From positions 124,001 to 188,000 of the forward strand of contig JAJSPD010000055.1 of assembly GCA_021307315.1 (NCBI GenBank): 64,000 nucleotides of DNA. Direction: 5' to 3'. The DNA is from Bisporella sp. PMI_857 (taxonomy: Eukaryota; Ascomycota; Leotiomycetes; Helotiales; Helotiaceae). Shown here in pieces: positions 13,101-23,630 of the stretch. Every line of letters starts with the position of its first letter. Positions within the stretch are counted from its first letter, which is position 1. Made by a program: the position numbers and the translations under genes. The notes under the pieces are model-generated. The model was not told the origin of the DNA. It saw only the letters and a list, made by a program, of their open reading frames with translations, and did no database searches.

Positions 13101-13396
13101 TACTAGGGAGAGCACTGGCGAGCCTAAGCTCTATATAATAGATAACCGCTGATAGTTATAAAGGTGTAATATATAGAAGGGTAAAACATGTATTGTGTTG
13201 ATGATGTTATGCTTCCATACGGAAAGCAAAGATTATATCAACTCATGCTCCTCTGGTCACATGACCGGCACAGTACAGTTAATTACAAGTATTGATTTTG
13301 ATGAGTGGTTGATCAAGCCTGAGTATACTGCATTGCTGCTTTCAGTTGTCGACAAATACTATAGAAATTGGACGATATATGTGTCGCTGGATAGAC
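10114..13396. other. Gene-poor interval, probably decayed sequence
   Basis: No supported gene in about 3.3 kb. 10114-10230 is the promoter side of the large minus-strand gene. A homopolymer of C lies near 11061-11072. From about 11,650 to 13,190 the sequence is AT-leaning, with frequent stops in every frame and short runs such as TGATGCGTGATGCGTGAT (about 12971-12990). This is what decayed intergenic or transposon-derived DNA looks like, but I recognise no element. Confidence 0.55.
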
Positions 13397-14773
13397 CTAG
13401 TGCCATCGTCCAACTCGTGCATCCTCGTATGCCTTCTCCGAGTAGTCAGCCCATGAATTTTCCGGAGGTGCAGGCGCATCGGAAATCTTCCGCGCAGTGA
13501 AAGGTATTCCTTGGCCCACGCAAGGAAGATTAGCCTTTCCTATGAAACTAGCTAAGTTCTTGTCTTTGAATTTGATAGTCCCACTCTCTTCCGTGGATTG
13601 AATCATGCCCTCGCCAGTCTCACGACACTTTAACTTCAGTAGATATATATGTGGCTGGGCAGCTCTAGTCTTGGACTTCTTTGGTGGGGGGCCGCGGCCT
13701 CGGGGAGCCTTCGCTCTCCTCTTGGAGCCTGTAGTGGGCTTTCTGCCTTTCTCAATCTTGTCCTCAACCTCATCTTCCTCTCTGTCATCGTCTTCTTCCT
13801 CGCTCCAATCGCACTCCTCGTCCTCATCCTCGTCAGACTCAGCCTCATGATCTAGCTGAGAGCAGTACTGCTCCAGGGCGTTCTTTTCCGCACTGATGAT
13901 CATGGCTCCTTCGAGAACCCCGAAATCGAAGCTGGCTTCAAAAACGTTAGGTTCTTTGGTCTGACGTATATCGAGACTTAGGTCATCTGCCATATCTGGC
14001 CACTCCTGTTCGATTTGCTCGCAGTCGACAATATAGCTACCAACGGGCGAATATGTCTTAGGGCCCTTTTTCCGCTTAAGAGTATTGAGATAGTCTGTGT
14101 GTGTTTCTGCACGCTCGTCCTCACGCTCTTTTCCCGCTGCCTGGAGCTCCTTCGCCTCCTGGGATGCGTGGCTCTTCGCTGCTTTACCCACAGCTACTGA
14201 ATTCCAGCCCATGAAGATGGTCTGCGTCTTGGGGCCAAAACCAGTCGCTTGGTGCAGACCCGTGACCTTGCTAGCGGCCTCTTTCATCTGGCTGGCGCGA
14301 TACGAACTCTGTTGAGGAAGGGGTATACCCACAACTGTAGTCGTTTTCGTGTGATCTGGTCGGCCGGAAGATAAGAAGTACTTTTCCATGACCCAGTCGG
14401 GGTGGCTGGAGAGTTGCTCGGGGGTACGCTTGTTAAGCCATTCTGTATGCATCTGCTCACGCAGCTCAGAGATGTGGTCGGGGACTTTGTCACATTTCCC
14501 AGCCTGGAGTACTTTCTTCATCAGAAGAGTTCCGTTCCCAGAGATTTCGCTTTCATCAAATGACACGCCGTAGTGTTTTAGTTGGCCACGAACGAAATTG
14601 TCGGAATAGCCTGCGTCTAGTTGCCTGCGTCCTTCGGGAGTGAGCTTTGGCAAGAACATGCTCCGGAGAGAGGAACCTTCAACTCGTTCAACGCGACCGG
14701 ACTGGGTATAAAACCTGCCATATGCACAGGTGAAGCCATCCCTCGTAATGTCACTATCTTCATAGGAAGACAT
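13397..14773 (-). CDS. Conserved-looking protein with acidic and basic tracts, probably nuclear
   Basis: A single-exon 458-aa ORF with ordinary codon use; the start at 14773 is the first in-frame ATG. The N-terminal third (about residues 1-180) looks folded, with motifs such as GRFYTQSGRVERVEGSSLRS and DNFVRGQLKHYGVSFDESE. A KR-rich linker follows, then a strongly acidic stretch (about 305-340, Glu/Asp runs) directly followed by a Lys/Arg/Gly/Pro-rich segment (GSKRRAKAPRGRGPPPKKSK) that could act as a nuclear localisation signal. The C-terminus resumes ordinary composition. I do not recognise a domain. The acidic-then-basic design is common in chromatin or nucleolar proteins; this is an inference from composition only. 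It stands alone between two long gene-free intervals. Confidence 0.72.
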   Translation of the reverse strand: MSSYEDSDITRDGFTCAYGRFYTQSGRVERVEGSSLRSMFLPKLTPEGRRQLDAGYSDNFVRGQLKHYGVSFDESEISGNGTLLMKKVLQAGKCDKVPDHISELREQMHTEWLNKRTPEQLSSHPDWVMEKYFLSSGRPDHTKTTTVVGIPLPQQSSYRASQMKEAASKVTGLHQATGFGPKTQTIFMGWNSVAVGKAAKSHASQEAKELQAAGKEREDERAETHTDYLNTLKRKKGPKTYSPVGSYIVDCEQIEQEWPDMADDLSLDIRQTKEPNVFEASFDFGVLEGAMIISAEKNALEQYCSQLDHEAESDEDEDEECDWSEEEDDDREEDEVEDKIEKGRKPTTGSKRRAKAPRGRGPPPKKSKTRAAQPHIYLLKLKCRETGEGMIQSTEESGTIKFKDKNLASFIGKANLPCVGQGIPFTARKISDAPAPPENSWADYSEKAYEDARVGRWH

Positions 14774-16964
14774 GGTGACAACTGGGACTTGATCACTGTT
14801 AGTAATAAGCGAGCTGCTGCTGATCCGCGGTGGAGGTCCGATGAATTAAATTCTACGCTAGAAAGGCTTAGCTTCTGTTGGGAAGATAACACATCCTTTG
14901 AGCTTGGATTCAATGACGTTACGATATGCGGATTAAAGTTAATCCGTAATGCAGCTAGATGGTCCGTGCGCAGGAGTTCTGTACGAGCATGCAAGAGATT
15001 GTGTAAGGAAAGTACGTAGCTTGAGGATCCCGGAGGCCGAAACACGAAAGCGAGACCGTATATAAATCCCGCTTTTTGTTGAGAGGCCAGCGGCGATACT
15101 TTGCGATTTTCCTACGACTTGACTACGCTTTAGAGTGCTTGCTATTGCTGGTAGAGTCTACTATATTGTTTGCTTCCGTTTCGGCGCTTTTGCTGCTCTC
15201 CAATTCTTGGTTCTGGCTACATGTTTCTTGGTTGTAATACGGCAGTTTCATCTTCTTGGGCTATGAACTCTGGAAAGCAATTGTTAACGCAAAGTCACAA
15301 CTATAGCATGCACATTTAATAAGTTAACGAATAAAAAAACCATGGATACAATTTGTCCACCACCGTTTAGCTCACCAATGTTTTCGGTCCCCTTGTTTTG
15401 TTAACCCTCCAACTTTTCGTAATATTTTTTGTCCGCCGTGTTGAACCTATTTAAACTCAGTTGACGTGGATTTTTATCACAGGATCCCATCCATATTTCG
15501 ACCGCCACAACCCCACTCTAGCTGTCTAATGATTAGTGGATCGCCCGTGAACCCCAGAAATAAACGTCCCTCCATGCTGCAGCCGTCGAAAGTGGAGATC
15601 CCAATTTCGATCATCCTATTCTAAGTTTAGCTCAGGTCGGCCCCCAAACTTGCGGAGAATCAGCTACCCGTCCCTGGTTAGACGAGTGGGCTACGGTATA
15701 AGTGGCATCTACTGGCAGTTGGCCATGCGAGACCCCTGGCGGAATCACACTAGAATAATCATACCGAGATCAGAGCTCGAGTGGACGGATTTGAATGGGC
15801 TGGCGTCCAGCGGTCAGGCTGCCTGTTAAGGAGCCTTACAAGTCAGCTCTCTTGGCCACACCGCTTATCTCATATGGTCCAATTTGAAGGAGTAGTTAAG
15901 ACCGGCTGATATCCCTATTTCTGATTTTCGGGCTCGGATTTCATGATTTTATTTCTTGGTCTTCCAAACAGTTAGTTCGTCATTGAGTCGCTGGAAGCTG
16001 GATGTACTTCGTAGGCAATCACGAGCTCTCATCACCTTGAAAGCTTCCACAATATTTGCAGTTTTAACTACAATAAAATTAAATATGCTAATAAGATACA
16101 AAGTAATGATAACATTAATTATTGAAAATAAGTAAGAATACTCTTTTTTACTATATCTATCTGTGTACGTCCAGCTAAAAGTTTGGCGGGGCTTTCCAGG
16201 TGTGGGTCATTTTCAGCTTGGCCCCTATTGTGGGAGTACAAGGCCTGGAATAAGTCTTGAAATATAGTTCTTTGGTAAATGTGGTGTAAACACACTATGC
16301 AATCTTTTAATCAGAACGAGAGCACACTTGGGACGTAACTTACTGTATGAACTGTCAAGGTCGGCAGCTTGCGCCCCTGCGATTCGACAATATGGTTCCA
16401 TCTATGCCCCACCAAGGGCACGAAAACTAGGTCAAAACCTATTTACTGTCTTTCCCTGATCATTTCGATTGCTTTCGACCGACTAATCTCAGATTTCCAA
16501 ATGCCTCCTGTATTTCAGAGTCAAAATCTAACATTTTAAGGCCCAAAGAGGGAATCTTGATCAGGTAAACTCCAAAAGACGGCATGCATACTATTCCTAA
16601 TCAACCCTCGAGCCTGCCTTTCTCGCATTTCGCTATAAGGAGTACGTCGTGGCTTTTCTCATAAATGACGTTCTAACATCGCGGGGCAGAATCGGTTCTT
16701 GTCAGTGGGTGTTGCTGATGGGTGCCATTGGTAGCCGCAGTTCATGCATCGGCCAATCAAGACGTTGTGCAACAAACCAAAACCGATTTCCATGCGTTGG
16801 CAGAGAGGGAGCCTCACATCGCAATGAGGCAGTGCTCAACGAGGCTTCAGTCAGAAAGTCTTGAGCAACCTCACGTTCGAAGTTGCGCAAACTTCTAACG
16901 AAAGATCTTCTTCCCACTTATTCCATTCACAAGCAATCATCATCCGAGAAATTGTTCACAATAT
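14774..16964. other. Gene-free interval with AT-rich patch
   Basis: About 2.2 kb without a supported gene. The left end is the promoter of the minus-strand gene starting at 14773. 16070-16145 is a strongly AT-rich patch. Short ORFs near 16650-16920 overlap on opposite strands and have no recognisable features. The right end is the promoter of the gene starting at 16965. Confidence 0.55.
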
Positions 16965-19139
16965 ATGGCAGAAATCCTCGGCGCCGTCGCAAGCGGTATT
17001 ACCGTGGTTGGAGTTGCAGGCAAACTTGGTGATCGCTTCATCAGGCTAAAACGGCTTCTGAACGAGGTCCAAGATGTGCCAGAGATGATCGCCTCATTGG
17101 TGGGCGACATCGAGATTCTCGAGCCTCTGCTTACCGAAATGGAGAAAGATTTCGATGATACAATGGCAACTGGTACGGCTACTAGATCTGCTCAACTAGC
17201 CTTATGGTACTGTCGAAAAGCAATGGTTGATCTGGACGCTCTGCTCGAGGAGCTGTCTGTCGACCTTAAATCACCACACAAGCTGAGAAGAGGGAAAGCC
17301 AAATTCAGAGTGGTGCTTAGAAAAGATGTCTTGAACAGGTTTACAGATCAACTTAGTAAGGCATTGCGTTTTCTTAGTCTGGCGCAGCAGGTGTACATGC
17401 CAGAACTTATCGTGCGACATCTTCGGTCAGTGAATGCAACGGGTCAACGTCAGCTTGAGGAACCAAGCCCAGAAACAACTGAACGGGAGGATAACACAAC
17501 CACGAACATTATCCATTCACATCCTACAACAAGAAACACGGTTGCGCGAACCAAAACATCTAGTTTTGCTCGTTGGGGTTTCGGTGCTTTTGGGGAACTT
17601 GCCTGGCAATACACACAATATGATTCAGAGTTTAATGAGACAAATTTCAGTAATAATCCCCAGTTAATTTCACTTTTTCATAGCTTATGATATATGTCAG
17701 ATTTCAATGCTCGATTGCAGTTCCTCCAAGCTTTTGTTTGGAAAGCCTGGGACATCCAAGTTTCAAAAGCGACTTCCGGTTGGAATTTCAACCTTAAACC
17801 GTATAATATTGTATCTGAAAACTCGCTCGTAGTGACATACGCTCAGAAAGGCAATATTAACGGACTTCGTGAGCTTTTCTATAATAAGCAGGCCTCAATT
17901 TATGATCGCGACCCCGATGGTAGTAGCCTACTTTGGGTATATATAACTCCTTTATTAAGATTATCGCATTTGCTGACAGATTACGTTACGTAGTTAGCTG
18001 CATTGGGAGGGAGCCCAGATCTTATGAAATTTCTGATTACATGGGGACTAGACATTAACGAAGAGTGCGATCTCGTCGGAGAAACCCCTGTCCATTGCTT
18101 GTTCCTTGCTCTCACGTTTTTACCTGACTTTAAAAGCGCGCAAGACCTTCTAATTTTGTATAACGCTTATAATATGGATGGGTCATTGTTTGCTTCCATG
18201 GTTCATAATCCAAATTTCTTTACGCGATTTGGGCGAGTTGTCATTTCGAGCACCGAAATATTCAAAGAAATCCAGCCACTGTTATGGCCACGACACTACG
18301 GGCTCCTTATAATAGACCGCTTAAATTATTTTGAGTTCGACGTAAGTAAATATTTTGGACGCAGTTACCCAAAGGCACAAGCCTTTCGCTACATTCTTCG
18401 TGAAGATGGTGTGCTCCGAGAGGAAGATGTAGTCGAGCTGCAACGGCAGGGAATCAACTTATTGAATCTGGTTGCCTATTGCCGATCTTGCTGGAGTATG
18501 AATATTGAAGGCTCCTTGGGATGGAGAAAACTCTGCCGCGAAATAATCCTAATTACTCCGGACCTTAGCTACAATCAAGCAACTGTGCAACTTTTACCTC
18601 AGAGTCTGTTCCAATCTCTTTCAGGCACACCTTTAGTCTTGGTTATGTTAGGATCTCGTTGGCTGTATTGCAGTGTGACTAGGCTTATAAGATCGCTAAA
18701 GCTGCGCTTGAGGCTTTGGCTAGAGGATTTACATGCTTGTGGTGTAGATTTACAGAAGTACGGACATGCAGAGAAGGAAAAATTCACGGCCAACGGATTG
18801 TTTGGAAACAGATGGTTTGGTAACAGGCTGTCTATTGAAAGTCAGCGTGATCCGAACTGGGTTATGGCGTGTAGTAATGTTAAAGTAAAATTGATCGACT
18901 TTGATGTGGGACTTAGACCTGAAGATTGGGTATTTCATTGGGATATGGATGCCGAGAGATACGCTCACCAGTTTTGGGGCTTGATTGAGAATCCCCAGAT
19001 ACAGATTCCAGGTTCCTGGGTTGATGACGACGAGTCTATCTATTGTTCCTCCATCGATGAATATGATAGCGACGACGGTGAATACGATAGTGACGACGGT
19101 GAATGTGATAGCGACGACGAGGAGCTAGGAACTGCATGA
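16965..19139 (+). CDS. STAND N-terminal-domain-like protein with ankyrin repeats
   Basis: Three exons (16965-17649, 17701-17936, 17994-19139) joined by introns of 51 and 57 bp give a 688-aa protein. The first ~165 residues begin MAEILGAVASGITVVGVAGK and form an all-helical domain typical of the fungal N-terminal domain found on STAND/NLR-like proteins. Ankyrin-type units follow at about 274-345 (NINGLRELFYNKQASIYDRD and SPDLMKFLITWGLDINEECD). No NACHT or NB-ARC P-loop is visible, so this is not a complete NLR. The rest (~350-660) is unrecognised, and the C-terminus is acidic with three 21-bp tandem repeats encoding EYDSDDG-type heptads (19059-19121). The family is linked to fungal non-self recognition; a role here is inferred. 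Its 3' end lies 31 bp from the end of the convergent gene at 19171. Confidence 0.82.
19059..19121 (+). repeat. Three 21-bp tandem repeats in the 3' end of the ankyrin gene
   Basis: Units 19059-19079, 19080-19100 and 19101-19121 encode the heptads EYDSDDG, EYDSDDG and ECDSDDE. They differ mainly at synonymous positions and at one Tyr/Cys change. In-frame units like this can change number without disrupting the gene. Confidence 0.9.
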
Positions 19140-19170
19140 TTGGCGATGATTTAAACTCATCTTATTTTAC

Positions 19171-20408
19171 TCAATGGCTCAAATCAAAGCGCTGCCACAA
19201 TTCTTCAATTGTTTCATGCCTCTTCACTGCCCATTCAAAATTTGGATACCACTCTTTTTTCCGATACGCCTCATACAGCCTACCTACATTCTGTGCTGGT
19301 AATGGCAACTCGTTCCATTCGTCCTTCTCCGCGACAATGGTTTCCGCAGTTCCTGTCGTAATATCAAAAAGCTCAATCTTGGTCTCAGGGTTACCCACGT
19401 TGAGACTCCATGAAGTAGCCGTAAGCCTCAAGTAACCTTTCTCTCCAACAACCCACCAGTCCGCTTGAGGAACTCCCGGTAATGTTTTGCCGCCACGCCA
19501 TGAAATAGAAACTATAGCGTTGGATGGCACAACCGTGCCTTGGATCTTAACCTGGTTTGGGACATTGTTCGGAGCGTCCTTGACAATGACCTTGTCATTT
19601 GCTGCTCGATCCACGATATCGACCTTCGAATACCCAATCTCCATAAGGCTATCAAAGCTCTTAAAATCACCCAGCACTATAACGCTTCTCGTCAGCCAAC
19701 CCACAGCCGTTCATACATATTCCGGCGAACATACCATAATTTATGAATTCCAACGAATGCCCAACCCCAATACTGATTACATTCCCACCAACCTCTCTCT
19801 CCAAGAAATACCTCACATTCTTACTCTCCGTCCGTCCACCATTCCCAAACGAGGCTTCCCAGGAACTACTCACCACTCGCCCAATCCGTCCACTCTCAAT
19901 CACCTCCTTCAACTTCCGAATCTCGGGGGAGAAAGAACCTTGCAGCCCCACAATAGTAGGCGCATTGTGTTGCGCTGCTAAAGCGGCCATTTCACGGGCA
20001 ACAGCAAGGTTGCGCTCGAGCGGCCATTCAACAAAAACAGCTTTTCCGGCGATAATGCTAGCTTTCACAGGTTGAAAATGCCGATCAACGCGGACGCTGC
20101 AAACGACGAGATCGACGTCTTTGTCGTTTGCGAGATCTATCACAGGAATATCAGTTAGCTTTGAGTCGAGAAAGGGGGATTGGATATCTACCATCGGGAT
20201 CCCCGTAAGCTTTCGTCTCGGGCGGGAGCTCGAAGCGAGCGATGGCCCTTTTGGCGGATTCCACGCTGGTATTTAGCAGCGCGATGATGGTGTAGTGCGG
20301 AGAGGCTTTGAGGTAGGGCAGATGCGCATGTGCGGTCCAGGATGTTCCTGAATATGACCCTTCTGGTGCGCCAGGGAGACCTACCAAGCCGACACGGATT
20401 GGTGCCAT
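19171..20408 (-). CDS. GAL80-like Gfo/Idh/MocA family oxidoreductase
   Basis: Three exons, 20408-20192, 20136-19735 and 19676-19171, with introns of 55 bp (CTAAC branch site) and 58 bp, give 374 aa. The N-terminus is a Rossmann NAD(P)-binding fold (IRVGLVGLPG). DVDLVVCSVRVDRHF, KAVFVEWPL and the C-terminal beta domain follow the Gfo/Idh/MocA layout. The catalytic motif usually written EKP is EWP here, with Trp in place of Lys, as in GAL80-type regulators, which suggests a regulatory or altered-activity member rather than a typical dehydrogenase; that is inference. I chose 20408 as start because the Rossmann strand begins at residue 4; an in-frame ATG at 20537 would add an unlikely extension. 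It is divergent from the gene at 21625 and convergent with the ankyrin gene. Confidence 0.88.
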
Positions 20409-21624
20409 ATTTACAGTACAATTTCTATGAAAAATCGAGATAGATAGCAGCTTGGGAGGAAGAAGAGGATGATATATGTACCAGCGCAGAAGATGGGATG
20501 CCAAGAAATGGTTGCGAGTTGGAAGAGAGTTATACATTTATCATCAGCGTAATTATTCAGCAGTGCAATTGTGTCCTATCACGCAATGTCTGCATATGCA
20601 CTCTCATTGCAACCCCGGAGACTTTTGCTTGAAAAGTCGCCGAGAGCATGAAAGTAAGAAGAGAAAAGACAGCTTTTGCGAAAAGCTCTTTCGCCTGCTT
20701 TCCACAATGGAAAATGAAACTCACTGGATTTATTGAACAGGTTTCGGTTTCATGGATTGGATAATACAATACGAGATGCATGGGATTACGTGAAGACATA
20801 TGTAAAGTGGGTCCGGCACGCACAGTTCCCGGTTCCTGGTTCTCGGGTTTCACGTGACAGGCTATATATCCTCAAATTATTAATCTTCGCAGCTTTACTA
20901 CTGAGATATGCCCGCATTCCTTGCCACAATTTGTACCGCAGGTTTTACACTCTGGTCCGGGAGAACCAACAATACTAGTAGTGAAGATCCTCTCACATTC
21001 AGTTGAACGCTTTGAAGGACATGGAGAATTGCATGTCATGCCCCACCTTATGGGAGGTAGGGTCCGGTTTCCTTCGATGTTCTGTGGCTTTATGGATTTA
21101 GATCAACGATGGTGTCTTGCACGGTGGTAAGAATTGTCTTGCGATTCGTTGGGAGATGTCGGGATGCTGCTTTTGAATGGTGTTCGTGCTTAGGATGGAC
21201 CCAACACATGGCGAATAATATGGGGACAACTGTGCTTTGGCGAAGAGAAACTGGAGACGGTGGTTTAACTATCGATCTGGAGACGCTATTTAGTAGGCTA
21301 TTTTGTTTTACTAGACTTTCCTTTCGAGTAGTGCTTGGAGAGTGTGAAACCTCGTTCAGGACATGCAATATTGTAAGACATGCCCACAAGCTGAGCATCA
21401 GCTCCTGATTATGAATCGAACTTCTTGATTCAGAGTCATAATCCTAAACTCGTACCCTGGCATGAAAGAAACCTACAGAACACCTTCAGTCAGTCTTGAC
21501 ACAACAGTATGAGTGATAGCTAATTCATACAGTCGACATGATTCCTCACTTCCTATCAAATCCATCCTCTGGTATAAATCCAGTATTTCATCGTCGATAA
21601 CCATGTCTTTTAAAATTATGCAAG
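20409..21624. other. Divergent intergenic region
   Basis: About 1.2 kb between the divergent oxidoreductase gene and the Cys-rich protein gene. It must hold both promoters. A TATA-like box lies at 21572-21578 on the plus strand. Short ORFs of both strands overlap around 20500-21400 and show no recognisable protein. Confidence 0.5.
21572..21578 (+). promoter_or_regulatory. TATA-like element
   Basis: The sequence GTATAAATC places a TATA-like box about 50 bases before the ATG at 21625, a spacing that fits a short 5' UTR. Motif and position are seen; function is inferred. Confidence 0.4.
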
Positions 21625-22239
21625 ATGGCACCGTCGACCCAGGAAGTACCACTGCTAGAACCGCCAGATCCGTCTCCAGCTCCGCTTCCGACCCGCATAC
21701 GCCGTCTCCTGAGTCTATCTAGATTCACGGGCTTCAAACCATCAGATCCTAGTCCACCTACACGTAGACTCAGTCTTTCCGGCCTCTCCAAACTCTCTAT
21801 CCCTATTTTACCTTTCGCTGGAACATCTAACACTTCTTTTTCATCCCTCTACACCATCCCTGAAACAAATCCAACACCACCTATCAATCCCGTCTATGAC
21901 TTCCAGTCACTGGAACATGTTGGTGTGTATTGGACGGTATTCTGTCGTGCTTGTAAGCGAGAACGCTGCCCGACATGCGAGAGAAAGATGTTTGTTTACG
22001 AGAGGAGGAAGCGAGACTGCTTAACCAACGTTAATAGGACCATCCCAATTTGTACGCCCTGTGAGCATGGTTGTCCTGGTGCAAGACTGATGATGAGGAT
22101 TAACGGGGAGAATGGTGAGTGGGAGGAAAGTGACGGTGAGTCGTTGATACGGAGATATGATATGAATGATGTGCAAGCTGTTGATGAGAGCGATAGTGGA
22201 GATTCAAACATGGAACTCAATATTGGCTGTGACAATTAG
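21625..22239 (+). CDS. Small Cys-rich, probably zinc-binding protein, unknown function
   Basis: A 204-aa single-exon ORF. Residues 1-90 are low-complexity, Pro/Ser/Leu-rich and probably disordered. The second half has eight cysteines (107, 110, 115, 118, 132, 143, 146, 150) arranged as three CxxC pairs (FCRACKRERCPTCERK; CTPCEHGC), which suggests zinc binding. The tail is acidic. I know no named family for it. Another ATG in a different frame lies just upstream at 21603, but its ORF closes quickly and lacks the Cys pattern. A TATA-like box lies about 50 bp upstream. Confidence 0.7.
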   Translation: MAPSTQEVPLLEPPDPSPAPLPTRIRRLLSLSRFTGFKPSDPSPPTRRLSLSGLSKLSIPILPFAGTSNTSFSSLYTIPETNPTPPINPVYDFQSLEHVGVYWTVFCRACKRERCPTCERKMFVYERRKRDCLTNVNRTIPICTPCEHGCPGARLMMRINGENGEWEESDGESLIRRYDMNDVQAVDESDSGDSNMELNIGCDN

Positions 22240-22765
22240 GTCGCCTGTGAGGGACAACATGACAGGAGAGGTGGCATTTCACATATCAAAACTAGAAGCG
22301 ATAGATTGAAATATAAGGACTAGCTCTAGTAGATAGTATTTCCGCATGATAACCAGTTGAACTTTGTAAAACAGAAATGTGACATCGGTGGAAGCTAACA
22401 GGTGCGAGATATTATCAACACAATGACTTTGCGCGTTGATGTGACGACTTGAGAGATAAGATGCATAAGACGCAACGTCATATTGATGCCACATCAGCTT
22501 GAGATAGCTATCCTTCATTGTTTTTGCTACTAAAAGTACAAGCACTATATGACTCAAAACTTGGCCTCCTTCATCGAGACTTCATCTGTCTCTGGAGTCC
22601 CGGTGTTAGGGCATACCTCTGCTCTGCTCTAGTAATATCCGCAGTTCATAATCCGTTCAGAAAAGCACCAAAGCCCCATGTCCTTACACCAATCTGAGAA
22701 AGTTGCCCTCAATCAAAAATTCAATATGCGGAGAAACATAAATCCACATCTGCGTATACCCTGCT
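22240..22765. other. Convergent intergenic spacer
   Basis: Lies between the ends of the Cys-rich protein gene (+) and the H2A.Z gene (-). It should contain both 3' UTRs and termination signals. No gene is supported; the 92-codon minus-strand frame at 22279-22557 has no features. Confidence 0.5.
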
Positions 22766-23630
22766 CTATGCTTCGATAGCCTTGCTCTTCTTCTTCTGTT
22801 CGACCTTCAGTAGAAGTGCGCGATTGATGTGTGGCAAGACTCCTCCAAAAGCGATGGTAGCGCGGATAAGAGTATCAAGTTCTTCGTCTCCACGGATAGC
22901 GAGCTGAAGATGGCGTGGTGTGATACGCTTAACTTTAAGATCTTTGGCAGCATTCTGCGAAGATTGTTAGCTTAGTGTTGACACCGAGATTGTGAATGAC
23001 TGACTCCTGCGAGCTCCAGAACTTCAGCTGTTAGATATTCGAGAACGGCTGTAACATAGACAGCTGCCTTAGCTCCCACACGCATCTTGTTTTGGGTGTT
23101 GTTCTTCAAGAAACGCTTAACACGACCGCAAGGGAACTAGAAACATTCTTGGTTAGCTGTGTCGGCATATGTATGGTTGTGCGCAGGGACGCGCAAACAA
23201 CAAAGGCAGTTCATTTGAGGTCTGCAGGTGGCTGGGCCCATCAATATTGCGAAAATAAACAATGAGTCTGTTATATCCAGTCGCGTATGGCATATCAATA
23301 TGCTGCGAAAAATGTGCGCGACATTAGTGACAGCTGAACTTTGCGCGTGTCCCTCTGAATTTTGCGACTGATCCTTTGCGAACGTTTGTTGTTGACTGAA
23401 AAATGACGCGACTTGGCGGGGTTGTTGACAGAGACCTCAACTATCGTTTCCAGCTTTTCCGAACCTCAAATCCTCCTGCAGACCTATTCCAAACATGTAA
23501 GGCGTAAATGCGCATTACTGACCTGAAGACCAGCTTTGCTAGAGTGGCTCTGTTGCTTCTTGCTGCCATCAATGCCGACCTTGCCTCCGGAAGACTTTCC
23601 GCCAGATGATTTTCCCTTGCCTCCAGCCAT
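22766..23630 (-). CDS. HTZ1: Histone variant H2A.Z
   Basis: Three exons, 23630-23523, 23136-23005 and 22954-22766, give a 142-aa protein (36 + 44 + 62 residues). The N-terminus [17 protein letters not shown] is the acetylatable Gly/Lys tail; the histone fold follows, with [35 protein letters not shown] and the C-terminal [19 protein letters not shown]. The stretch [20 protein letters not shown] and the H2A.Z-style docking segment separate it from canonical H2A, and it lacks the SQE/L motif of canonical fungal H2A. It is deposited in nucleosomes by the SWR complex at promoters and boundaries. Both donors are GTCAGT. The first intron is 386 bp, several times longer than other introns in this window; the second is 50 bp. 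Confidence 0.97.

Noticed and set aside
20151..20537. Longer N-terminus for the GAL80-like gene starting at 20537
   Set aside because: The extra 43 residues precede the Rossmann strand, which normally starts within a few residues of the initiator, and they have no family-like content.
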